DNA from: Agarophyton chilense
Lineage: Eukaryota; Rhodophyta; Florideophyceae; Gracilariales; Gracilariaceae
Direction of reading: 5' to 3'
NCBI GenBank assembly: GCA_030374765.1
Contig: JARGXX010000116.1
Span: 1 to 64,000 of the forward strand
DNA length: 64,000 bases
Shown one piece after another: positions 30,132 through 39,763 of the stretch; the stretch's first letter is position 1, and the number at the start of each line of letters is the position of its first letter. Made by a program: the position numbers and the translations under genes. Below the pieces are notes generated by a model, which saw nothing but the letters and a program-made list of their open reading frames with translations, ran no database searches and was not told the origin of the DNA.

Positions 30132-31690
30132 CGCTCAAAGACTGCCTAAAAACGTGAAGAGTTTGGAATGCAGAACGCAACTGTAGGGTTTAGAAGACGT
30201 AAGAACCGGATAATAAAAAAAGAGAGGAAATGCAACAGAAGCCGAAGACACTCATCCCGCGTTGGGGACAATGTACAAACGAGAAAAGACTCGACTACTA
30301 CCCTGAGAAACACGAGCTGGCTCTGAAATACTCCTTTTCTGCGAAGATGAGAGCATGGACTGTGCGCAGGGAGCACAGGGTACACAAACTGGACTTCTCG
30401 CTTGTTCCTTACAGAATCCAAATTCACAGTTTATACAGGAAGACGACGGCATTGATGCTTCTACCTTTTCAGTTCATGCCAAAGTGTATGTACGCGCGTC
30501 AGGTTTGTACCTCTTTAATTTCAATTCCAATATCGCCAACTTGCACGGGAACTGATGGATCTCATGGGGGGGCTCTTTAATTTCTCTTCCAGTATGTAGG
30601 CAGTGGAGGTACCACTTGAGAGGTGTATTCGCCAAAACTGATCTCATATTTGCAGTTTGGAATGTATATCTGATCATGTGGGGAAGACAGGGAGTTTGTC
30701 TGTGCTGCACTGTATACAATCAAGGGAAGGACTGCGCAAGATAGGTAACTCCTCCATCTTTGAGGATCATACATATATTCACGCATTGCCGAAAACATGT
30801 GTCACGCTAGATCCGTGCTGTATGACGCTTGAGGTGTTGGTGATCTCGTTTCATTCTAAAAATCGTCAGACCCCATTGAAACTAAACTGCCAACATCTGC
30901 ATGAAGTCCTAAAACCCCTACGTCTTCTTCTGAGGCGAGAACCAAAGTCCCGATTTCTGCAACTCGTTGTTGTGTTGCCTTTGCAAGCGATTATAACGCG
31001 AAGAAAAAAACATGGAGTTGTGCGCGTAGTAGTGCTTAGGTATTTTTTGCTCATCAGCCCACTCTGACATCTTTCTGCTACAAAAAACCATTAGTAGTAT
31101 AGTAGAAAAAGCTGATGGCTATTCTGGAACGACTAGACTCTTATAAAAGAACAGATTCCAATTTCAAGTCGTAGTCGTTTAGAAAGCCCTCGGCAATTTT
31201 GGGCAAGAATGAAAAACAAAATACAGCAGCGATTGTGAAGAACTCCTTTGTAAACACTGCATGACGCCCATGGCCAGTGAGAGCCATGCAGTGTGACGAG
31301 AATTGAACCCACGATCTCCGGCGGCGTAACACAGTGTGCAGGGCCAGTGCACACTGTACTACGCCAGCGGATTTCGCTTGGTCAACCATCGACCAGCGGT
31401 CCAATTTAATCTAAACTGCGGTCTTGCAGTATCCCAATATCCTATGCACAAACCATGGCAACATCGGTATGTGTACACAAACACGTATCACAGAGCGAGA
31501 GCGGTGGACAACGTGTCATTGGTGTTCAGCGTGTAGTGAACGTGTAATGTATGTCCGCGGAAGAGTTCGCTACGTGTGCCACGTGTTGTCTAGAATGGAG
31601 GATACACTCCTCCATTCCCAATTTGAGGATGGCTGCCACAAAAAATCAACCTCAAATCTGACAAAGATGATGTCCATCTTCTGAATCCTG
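30132..31690. other. Long region without a supported gene
   Basis: About 1.5 kb upstream of the recombinase gene. Several frames of 60-136 codons exist on both strands but have no recognisable features. The only structure I see is the tRNA-like segment at 31298-31366. Confidence 0.4.
31298..31366 (-). other. tRNA-like segment with A- and B-box-like sequences and a strong hairpin
   Basis: On the minus strand TGGCGTAGTACA (31366-31355) resembles a Pol III A box and GGGTTCAATTCTC (31310-31298) a B box. Between them CAGTGTGCA and TGCACACTG pair around CTGGCCC, extended by GGCGTA/TACGCC. No matching acceptor stem is visible, so this is a tRNA-derived fragment or SINE head at most, not a working tRNA. 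Confidence 0.3.
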
Positions 31691-32193
31691 TTTAAAACGG
31701 GAAACAACCGGGGAAAAAGAGTAAAACCCCGTAAACCCAGGTATTTCTCATTCTGTAAAACCGATACACCCCTGAAAACCCCGATGAAAACCCTTTAAAC
31801 CGATTAAACCGGGTATTTGTTAAACCATAAATCCGATAAAACCCTTAAAACCCAAATAAAAACCCTTTAAACCTCAAAAACACATTTTCGAGTTTCGTCA
31901 ATCCTTATGAAAACCTTTAAAACCTGGAAAACACAATTGCTTCTATTCTAAAACCCCTGAAAACCATGAAAAACATGGTAACCCTTTTAAACCCAATCTT
32001 AAAACCTTGAAAAACCCTAAAACCAAAAAATGCTCTCTACAAAACATAGAAAACACAAAAAACCTCGTTAAACACATTTCCCGGTTTCGCGTTCTCCTTC
32101 GAAAAACTAATTCCAAATTCCTAAAACCGCGTAAAACAATACGAAAACCGCACTTAAACCGAAAAACCATCCCTATAGTTATAGTAGAAAGAA
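31691..32193. repeat. Degenerate AAACCC-rich tract
   Basis: About 500 bases of irregular AAAACC, TAAACC and AAAACCC words with no fixed period. It looks like strongly decayed telomere-like sequence and leads directly into the third 902-bp repeat. Confidence 0.7.
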
Positions 32194-33095
32194 CCCGTAC
32201 ACAATGGTTTCCTCTACGAAAACGTAAACTCCCGTAGGCCCTCACCAATAGCTACTTTGTGGCGATGGCACTGTTGGACAAACCTTAACGTCATAAGACC
32301 CTACCTGGCATCGTTAAGCATACGTAATCCCTACCTCACTAAACGCACTGCACGCGTCTTCTTTAGCTGAGAGTGTGGCGCAAGCACTCGCGTGACCTAC
32401 TACTCACCACACTCAACCTACATTGAACTTGGCAATACCATCGAATATCGACCCCCAGTGTTGCCGGATATGAAAACCATCCTAGAACCAAGCGCAAACG
32501 CACCTTTTTCAGCCGCGTACACGACCACAAAAACGCACATACAAAACGCCTGACAATGTGCCATCTGCCTCCACGAAATAGCCACAGAACCAAGCGCAAA
32601 CGCATAACACAACCCTTTCTTTTGATAAAATTTTCGCACATTATCCAGCTTACAACACAGCTCGACTGTGCAGCGGAGATGTGGCTGAAACCAAGCGCCT
32701 TTGAGTGCCACACTCGACGCACGCCTCCACGTTGTGCAGCAAAAATGTTACAATAAAACATGTGCAAACGCAGGATTTGGCAGAAAGCCCAGCGCGCCTT
32801 AAATTTATGATTTTTTCAAAAGCAAATATTGCGAAAATGGGTGCTGCGCGCCAACATCTGGCAATTCGCGCGCTACGTTACCCGAACGAAGCGCCTGAGC
32901 GCAATTAGCCACGATTTTTTGAGCGTGCCAATGTGTCATACGCGCTCTCCAGCACAACGTTTTCCATCCAGGGGGTCAAAATCGCACATACGTCGAATGC
33001 AGCGCGTGGCGCTTGGTGTATGTAATTACCAAGCGCTACTGACAACTGCGTTTTACCAAGCGCCAGCCCACACTTACAACCTGTAATATATATAG
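32194..33095. repeat. 902-bp repeat, copy C
   Basis: Third copy, again 902 bp and in the same orientation as A and B, 12.5 kb downstream. It has the same CCAAGCGC sites and the same palindrome near 33009-33036. As with A and B, a C/A-rich telomere-like tract lies immediately to its left. Confidence 0.9.
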
Positions 33096-33183
33096 ACCTT
33101 TTCTCAGATTGTAAAACCCCTCCCAAACACACCCAAATCTGAAGCTTTTCGAAAATTAGATCAGATCATCTAGCGGCCACCAT
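33096..33183. repeat. Direct repeat, left copy (~89 bp)
   Basis: From ACCTTTTCTCAGATTG to ATCTAGCGGCCACCA. An almost identical copy starts at 33812. Confidence 0.85.
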
Positions 33184-33333
33184 GTTCAACTGTACACTTT
33201 GGATTTCTCTAAGATCCTCCCTCACACGTCTTTCTACGTGTTTAGCCGCGTTACAGGCCCGTGCAACGTGTAGTCCAGTGCCCAGAGATGAGTTTGGTAT
33301 GGCAACTGTCACAAGTTGATACACACCCGTGGT

Positions 33334-33387
33334 GTCTCAGACACTCGTTTTGTCTCAGACACCCGTTTTGTCTCGGACAACCTCCAT
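33334..33387. repeat. Short 18-bp tandem repeat
   Basis: Three copies of GTCTCAGACACTCGTTTT (variants at 33334, 33352 and 33370), the last one partial. Confidence 0.7.
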
Positions 33388-33811
33388 TTTTGGCACCTTC
33401 TATCGCGTTTTTGTAGTCTCGATCAGACTTGCATTTGCGGTGTACTGAGGCCTGCTATTCGGTAGATTTAATCAAAATACATGTCTGGCTGCTTGACCTG
33501 CGCCACAGCATAATTTTTACAATTTTTTGTCTGGCCGGCCCTGTTTTCAACTCAGACACAGACATCAAAAAATTCATTGATTATTCAGCATGCCAAAACA
33601 CCAATATATTCAGGGACTGCAAGTCATTCAAACATGTTATGGCATGCTAAAACGCCAATCATCACACGGTTTTTGTGTCCAACTCGGTCCCTCTTCAGCA
33701 CTCTTACACATCATTCACATTCAACACACTCTCCTCAGCCGTACTTGTGCGTGTCCACAGTTCGGTGAATCACGAGCTAGTCATCTGTCGTCTACCGCAC
33801 ACACGGCAAAG

Positions 33812-33899
33812 ATCTTTTCTCAGATTGTAAAACCCCTCCCAAACACACCCAAATCCGAAGCTTTTCGAAAATTAGATCAGATCATCTAGCGGCCACCAG
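33812..33899. repeat. Direct repeat, right copy (~89 bp)
   Basis: Matches 33096-33183 with one or two differences, 716 bases away. The pair could be tiny terminal repeats of a non-autonomous element or a simple duplication. The interior (33184-33811) has no supported gene. Confidence 0.85.
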
Positions 33900-34005
33900 G
33901 AAGTTGGGTTCGGGCGACACGTGTGTGCAGTGCTACGCGCCACACGTGTGAGGAAGATTGGTGCGGGCAACATGTGTGTGCAGTGCTACGAGCCACACGT
34001 GTGCG
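33900..34005. repeat. Two 53-bp tandem copies with palindromes
   Basis: GGAAGTTGGGTTCGGGCGAC and GGAAGATTGGTGCGGGCAAC start units 53 bases apart. Each ends in the palindrome CACACGTGTG. The interval 34006-34461 holds no supported gene; TTCTATTCTAATTTCG occurs twice in it. Confidence 0.6.
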
Positions 34006-34461
34006 TAATGCCAAAACATAAACACGAATATAACGCTACAAATGCATGTTCTGGCGGGCGGAACCGTGCAAAGCACCGATCGGAGCCACTCGTTCTATTC
34101 TAATTTCGCACTCTAAAGTAGAATTTTCTTGTTTTCTGGAGGCAAAAAGGAGCGCTGAAAGAAGATGGCACAATTTTTACCTGGTTTTATTGGTTGTCCA
34201 CGTCGACCGCCTCTCAATTGAAAAACTCCCCGGGAAGACGAGAGACATAAAAAATGTGGGGGTGTTCTATTCTAATTTCGGTCACTGTACTACCCCCTAC
34301 GTTTGACATTTTCTGTAAGATCACAAACACCCTACCAGAAGAGAACCAGTCAGTCACGCTACTGTGGGGTTCCGAGAGAGAAATAATCCACCATTACTCG
34401 TTCTCAACAGTGCTCCCGTAGCGATCGTTTTGCAACAAGTGAAACAAGTCACCCATGAGCA

Positions 34462-35052
34462 ATGACGCCATATCTCATCGAATACTCCCGAATAGCCAAG
34501 GCTGGACTGATGACAGTAGCCTGTGCAACGGGTTTGTTAGCGTTGATAACTTCTCCATTTCTTCGCACGTTCTCCGGGGCACCATGCGTGGCCTCGTCTA
34601 TGTTGGCCCGAAAAACCATTCGTCGGTTCTTGCGGGAAGAATTCTCACGCAGGAGAAAGGCCCGGGAGCATATCCCCCGGCTGATTGATCTCGGCGCTGG
34701 CTCAGGTGAACTGATTCTTGACGCTGCACAGGAGGGCTTTTTTGCGGAGGGTGCTGAGCTGAATGCATGGCTAGTTTTGGCAGCCAACTTTCGAGTATGG
34801 AAGAGAGGCCTATCTGCGTATGCATCAGTCCAATGGCGTGACATGTGGGATATGAAATTGAATGACGTTGATGTTGTGACCGTTTTTGGAGTACCCAGCA
34901 TCATGGGAAGGGTTGGGGCGAAGGTGATTAAAGAAGCAAATAGTGGGTGTATAGTGTGTTGCAATGGATTTGAGATACCGGGATGGAAGGGAACGAAAGC
35001 CGGGGACGTGTGGTTTTATCACGTTGGTGAACAAATGATATGTACACGATAG
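34462..35052 (+). CDS. FAM173/ATPSCKMT-like protein lysine methyltransferase
   Basis: 196 residues from the ATG at 34462. Another ATG at 34455 is in a different frame and would act as a short upstream ORF. A hydrophobic segment (about 14-33, GLMTVACATGLLALITSPF) precedes a Rossmann methyltransferase core: IDLGAGSGELILDAAQEGF (about 74-92) is the SAM-binding motif I, then GAELNAWLVL, then VVTVFGVPSIMGRV and a late VWFYHVG strand. This order matches the small mitochondrial FAM173 family, whose ATPSCKMT member methylates the c-subunit of ATP synthase in animals. Length and the N-terminal membrane segment fit that family. The c-subunit target and mitochondrial location are inferred. It looks intact and runs toward the convergent glucan water dikinase gene. 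Confidence 0.8.
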   Translation: MTPYLIEYSRIAKAGLMTVACATGLLALITSPFLRTFSGAPCVASSMLARKTIRRFLREEFSRRRKAREHIPRLIDLGAGSGELILDAAQEGFFAEGAELNAWLVLAANFRVWKRGLSAYASVQWRDMWDMKLNDVDVVTVFGVPSIMGRVGAKVIKEANSGCIVCCNGFEIPGWKGTKAGDVWFYHVGEQMICTR

Positions 35053-35728
35053 ACCTCAGAACACTACCATGTAAAACATTCGAGAACGAAGAATAAATGG
35101 AATGTCCCTTGACCCTTAACTCTCCGAAATGGATAGGCCTTTCTCACTGCTTGATCGACATGTGGTTTGAACACAATATTCATTGGTACGTGGCGTGACA
35201 GGGCAGAGCACAACGCCAAAAAGAGAAGCCTTTTATGTTCTTGAACATTCGCTAAACCAAGAAAGAAGGTTATTGTAAGCTTTATCAGTCGCTTACCTAT
35301 GCGTTGATGACTGCAGTCTGTCTGGTAGAGTCTCTTCTCTTTAGCATTCACAAAACTGAAGCGCTTACTCGCCCTCTAGCGTGAGCATTTGTTGAAGACC
35401 CCAACATTGTATGAAACATCTCTCTTCATGTCGAGCATAACTATCTGCCTTTTGCCCTTCCTTCGCTAGGTATTCCAAGGTGGATCAATACAACTTCGAT
35501 GCGCTGGCCTCTGAGCAACAAGGCGCTGAGTACAGTTGTTTGGATTGCTCTATCGTCATAATTCTCCTTACTTCTACCTAAAAGTATCAGTTGCTGTGAC
35601 TATCTGTATCTAGAACCAAATGTGAACATAAATTCCAAGTTCAAGAGACACCATCTTCTCAATGTGCATCTGTAGTCAGGACGGCTCGCTTGGATTTTAA
35701 CTACCATGCTGGTCAGCTTGTCATCCAA
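35053..35728. other. Convergent intergenic region
   Basis: 676 bases between the methyltransferase and glucan water dikinase stops. No gene is supported. A 95-codon minus-strand frame (35064-35351) has no recognisable feature. Confidence 0.4.
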
Positions 35729-38700
35729 TTAGACTTGGGGACGGGCTTGCACAACATAGAATTCACCGTCTTTAAAGCAACCTTCAATGTCTTGCGGAGC
35801 ACCACCCATGATATCCTCTACCTCAACGCCAATCTTGGCCACTCCCCGCATCAAGAACTCGCGGAATTCATCGTCCATCATCAGGCGTTCGTTGCCGTAA
35901 TCTATATCAACTACTTCGTTCTCAGATAGAAGAAGAGAATCATGTAGCCCAGCACCAGCAAATCCGTCCAAATCTTCCGCATTACTGTCAGACCTGAATA
36001 TGAAGTCACCGCCAAAAAGAGCAGTTGCTTTGCTTGGGTAGCTTCGAATCACTGGCATCACGGTGTCTAAATCTTGGTCTTTGCGAATTGTGAAGCCGAG
36101 GGCTTGCCCAGGTGCATTCCCAACCAAAGTTTCACCCAAGCCCACCACCACTTCTGCGTATAGTTCGTTTTCATCCATGGTCACTGGATTGGACGTATGG
36201 ATCACAAACCCATAGTCGGCATCCACCACTTTTTGACATAACACTGCCATATCCACATCGTCGACATCCAGACGAAGTTTCTGTCGTGCCAGGTGTGCAC
36301 GCTCATTCCAGATACTTGCCCATACACCCTTCACAGCTACCCAAGCGGATGGAAGGTTACTGTCGATGTCATCACAGCCGAGATCATCAAGAACTCCTCT
36401 CAGGGCCTCCTTAAGACCCTCAGGAGATTCAAGGCTCTTTATAATCTCTCGAATTTTTGGACACAGTTTGATATCACCAACTTTCGCAGCTTCCATGTCC
36501 TTCTTAAGCCGATCATATTCTTCTCTAAGGTCTTGGTTTGTATCGAAGTTCATAACCTTCTTCATGGCGCCGAACGGAATAGCGACTGATACAGGTGTTT
36601 TGATCCATGACGGTAACCCAAGCGCAACCAAGCGTTGCAAGTTCAGTGACTTTCCTCCAACAAGCTCGTCACTAAATTCCGAAGGACGAATAGCCCATGG
36701 AGCTCCCAGCTGTCTCTTATGCAATGCTACTTTCTTTTCCCCTAGAACCTTCAGGGCACGTTCACTAAGCTCCCTCCGAGTGAGACGTCCCCCACCATCT
36801 TTAATAACACTCCCACGGCGCAAGCCAGCAAACATACCGGGAGGTGTCATCATTCCACTCGGAGGAGTAATGTATCCTAAAGACTTGATGCGCTTCAACA
36901 TCGTTTGTACACCGGCGCTCGGAGACATCCTAGCACTTTCGTCGACAATCTCGATATGAAAATCTTCTCCACGCAGCTGCGCCTTCACGATGCACCCGTG
37001 AAGACCTCGAAGCTCAGCAAGCTTCGCTTCATCAAGGCAGGCAATGAGACCATGGCGTTCGTTTCGAGCTCGAACAGATACGTGGGAAAGGACATCCACA
37101 GTGGAGCCGATGACAACGTACGAAACATTTTTCGGAACATCTTCGCTCCCGTCACATTCATTGGCGACGAGTACGGTTCCACGTTTCATCTTTACACCTT
37201 CAGTCTCTCTGAGCTTATTGAACACGACAACCGGACCGTTAGTTTCTTTGTCCAAAGGAGCGATGACAGCATACGGGCCGAGTTTTGCAACACGGCGGAC
37301 AGCCGGACCAGCTCTTCGAAGTAATGCTGATAAGGAGAAAGCCGGTCCACCCCTTACAGATTCTTCAATGAACGTCAAAATAACATGCTTATCGGCATTA
37401 AAGGCAATTCCGAGGCACTTTGAAACAGCACCAAGCCGCTGAGAGTGCCTATCAATAATTGCAGTGAGAACATATCTCATTATATTCATTCCAGCTGCAG
37501 CTCTGAGGCCGACATCATGAGATTCTCCTTGATGACCGAGTCTTTCTATGACTGAATCCAAATCGTTCATCGCTCGTGATAGTTCTCCCTCGGTTGGTAA
37601 CCCAGATTCAGAACATTTCAAAGCCTTTGCAGTTGCTCGAATAGCAACTAGATGCGAGTACAAGGTCTCACCGTGCCCACTACTTCCAATCGACTCCAGG
37701 ATTCGGCGAGCCTCAGACTCTAAGGCCAAGTCTGCGAAAATGAGATCTCGTCGTGACTCATCGTGAAGTGAATCCGAGAAGATGACTTGCTCGCATACCT
37801 TCTTCCGCGCAGCTGCTACTGACAGGAGTTTATCATTCATGGGAGAATGTGAACCGCGAATGTGCATGAAGTTATTTACCTCATGCCTCGCACCGCCATC
37901 CATGAAACTTTGGCATCTTTCCACGATTGACCTCAAATCAGTGCCAAGATGCACTTGCCGAAGCAGTGCACCGTACCTTCGCAATTCCCACAGCATAGTG
38001 TCTTTGATATGACCTCTGAAGTCCGGGTTATTAGTGATTGGTTGCTCGTATGAAGCCATTCGTTCACTTGTCAGTCCCTGTGAATGTATGGCATCCCAGT
38101 ATCCAGAGAGGTTTCCATTTCCCTCCCAAAATATTATTAGAGCGTCGCAAATGACAACATCGTCCGGGCTGGTGTTGTTGTGCAGCTTTTGATGCCATTG
38201 TTCCATCATTGATCCATGACCCCAATCTCGGCAATGGCGTAGAATGGCGAGAATATCATCCCTGATCCGTTGACCCAAATCGCCGGAGCCACCTCGGCCA
38301 ACACATGACATAACCAAACGAGCTAACCATCTTATTTCAGGCGCGTTTTTGTACTTGTTCGCAAGGAGTGTCACGAGTGATAATTGAGCAGCACTTAGCT
38401 CGCGGGGTTTTGTGTTATATTGTCTTTGCCAATCGAGAACCCGAATCTGGGAGTACCTCATCCAGACATAAATAGCTCCCCAACATGCTTCGTCTGTGCC
38501 TACCACAGAGCTCACAAGATGTCTTGCATGGTTGTACCTATGCATCAGAGTCCATGACCCGTATTCCATTTCTCTTTCGATCACGCTTTCGAGAACTCCA
38601 ATGCAAGCATCTGAAAAATCATCTTCTGCGGTTAACCCTGGAAGAGGCGCTTTCGGAATTATGGGCAAATATATATCTCCACCCTTTGTCCCTTGAATCC

Positions 38701-39763
38701 ATTTGAAGTGGTCCGGGGCATGCGGAATGTGGATAACAGCGAATATACCCATAATATCGTCATCGGATTCTAGATTGTTAATACAGGTGACTCTCAATCC
38801 TGACTCACCTTGAGGGCGCAAAATCGTTTGAGCAGCTTTTCCGTCTGGCATAACTTTAGTGTCTTCAGGCAACGCATCAGATGGTGCAGCACACCATCCA
38901 CCTTTGCGGCCTCGTTTCACTCCCCAATGTAACACAATACCTGAACCTTCTACAGCGATGGTTGACACGACGTGCACCTGAACACGCCTTTTCTCAGAAG
39001 CTACCTCAGAATGATCTGGTGACGAGTGTGATTCGAAAACCCTGAAGAAAATGGATCCGAAGTCATATACTTCTTCGTGAGCTTTAAAAAGGTCCAAGTC
39101 CGAACTTGCAGTAATATCTTCTATATATCTTTTGGCATCCTCATATCTTTTGGCTTTCATGGACTCTTCTTTCTTTCGTCGTTTTTCAGCTTCCACAAGT
39201 AGGCGGTTTTCCCGCTCCATTTCTTCCCTCTTTCTTTTCTCCTCGACTCTCATTTCTTCTTCTACTATCCTATCCCTCCGCTCCTTCTCCTCTTTGCTAG
39301 TAGCACATGTGAGGTCTAGATAAAAACTACTGCCATCCGGTCCCTTCAACCATTGTTCATGAAAGCGGTTGCCCTCCCGAATCACGAACAGAAAGACAAA
39401 GCCAGCCGGCGAGAACTTTTCCTCAAAGGATATAGTAAGTACAGCCTTTTCATCAAAAGGAGATTGCACACTAGGCTCACCATCGCGAGGATCTGTGCCG
39501 TCGGGCCACAAGGTCTTCGGCGGACGAACGTAAACAGAGTGATCATCATCGGCGTTCTTTACAATTCCCCAGTGTATACGAAGTGGTTCTCCCTCTCCTT
39601 GAACGGGTTTGCTCACGCGTTCATATTTTACATCAATCAGCCCGTTTGCAGAGCGCCGAGTCACGGTCACCTTTACCTCCAATGGATGGGCCAGGAGAGT
39701 GGTTGAGAAGATGTATTCACGAGCGGAAACGTTGGCTGCCGCGGAAGCAGCGCTTGCGCCCAT
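35729..39763 (-). CDS. GWD: Alpha-glucan water dikinase
   Basis: 1344 residues from the ATG at 39763. The frame is open slightly upstream but only with a non-ATG codon. The enzyme phosphorylates starch glucose units with ATP, which opens the granule to amylases. Two CBM45-like starch-binding modules lie at about 20-150 and 250-370, each with a LRIHWG or IVLHWGVKRG core. A charged coiled-coil-like linker separates them. The phosphohistidine domain has DVLSHVSVRARN with the catalytic His at about 894. The C-terminal ATP-binding domain includes FIFRSDSNAEDLDGFAGAG and ends in EFYVVQARPQV, the usual last strand. All key parts are present. The N-terminus is short with no clear transit peptide, which fits cytosolic floridean starch. 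There is no intron in 4 kb. Confidence 0.95.
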   Translation of the reverse strand: MGASAASAAANVSAREYIFSTTLLAHPLEVKVTVTRRSANGLIDVKYERVSKPVQGEGEPLRIHWGIVKNADDDHSVYVRPPKTLWPDGTDPRDGEPSVQSPFDEKAVLTISFEEKFSPAGFVFLFVIREGNRFHEQWLKGPDGSSFYLDLTCATSKEEKERRDRIVEEEMRVEEKRKREEMERENRLLVEAEKRRKKEESMKAKRYEDAKRYIEDITASSDLDLFKAHEEVYDFGSIFFRVFESHSSPDHSEVASEKRRVQVHVVSTIAVEGSGIVLHWGVKRGRKGGWCAAPSDALPEDTKVMPDGKAAQTILRPQGESGLRVTCINNLESDDDIMGIFAVIHIPHAPDHFKWIQGTKGGDIYLPIIPKAPLPGLTAEDDFSDACIGVLESVIEREMEYGSWTLMHRYNHARHLVSSVVGTDEACWGAIYVWMRYSQIRVLDWQRQYNTKPRELSAAQLSLVTLLANKYKNAPEIRWLARLVMSCVGRGGSGDLGQRIRDDILAILRHCRDWGHGSMMEQWHQKLHNNTSPDDVVICDALIIFWEGNGNLSGYWDAIHSQGLTSERMASYEQPITNNPDFRGHIKDTMLWELRRYGALLRQVHLGTDLRSIVERCQSFMDGGARHEVNNFMHIRGSHSPMNDKLLSVAAARKKVCEQVIFSDSLHDESRRDLIFADLALESEARRILESIGSSGHGETLYSHLVAIRATAKALKCSESGLPTEGELSRAMNDLDSVIERLGHQGESHDVGLRAAAGMNIMRYVLTAIIDRHSQRLGAVSKCLGIAFNADKHVILTFIEESVRGGPAFSLSALLRRAGPAVRRVAKLGPYAVIAPLDKETNGPVVVFNKLRETEGVKMKRGTVLVANECDGSEDVPKNVSYVVIGSTVDVLSHVSVRARNERHGLIACLDEAKLAELRGLHGCIVKAQLRGEDFHIEIVDESARMSPSAGVQTMLKRIKSLGYITPPSGMMTPPGMFAGLRRGSVIKDGGGRLTRRELSERALKVLGEKKVALHKRQLGAPWAIRPSEFSDELVGGKSLNLQRLVALGLPSWIKTPVSVAIPFGAMKKVMNFDTNQDLREEYDRLKKDMEAAKVGDIKLCPKIREIIKSLESPEGLKEALRGVLDDLGCDDIDSNLPSAWVAVKGVWASIWNERAHLARQKLRLDVDDVDMAVLCQKVVDADYGFVIHTSNPVTMDENELYAEVVVGLGETLVGNAPGQALGFTIRKDQDLDTVMPVIRSYPSKATALFGGDFIFRSDSNAEDLDGFAGAGLHDSLLLSENEVVDIDYGNERLMMDDEFREFLMRGVAKIGVEVEDIMGGAPQDIEGCFKDGEFYVVQARPQV

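Noticed and set aside
31298-31366. Functional tRNA with anticodon GGC
   Set aside because: No acceptor stem pairs, and the spacing between the boxes is longer than in a normal class I tRNA.
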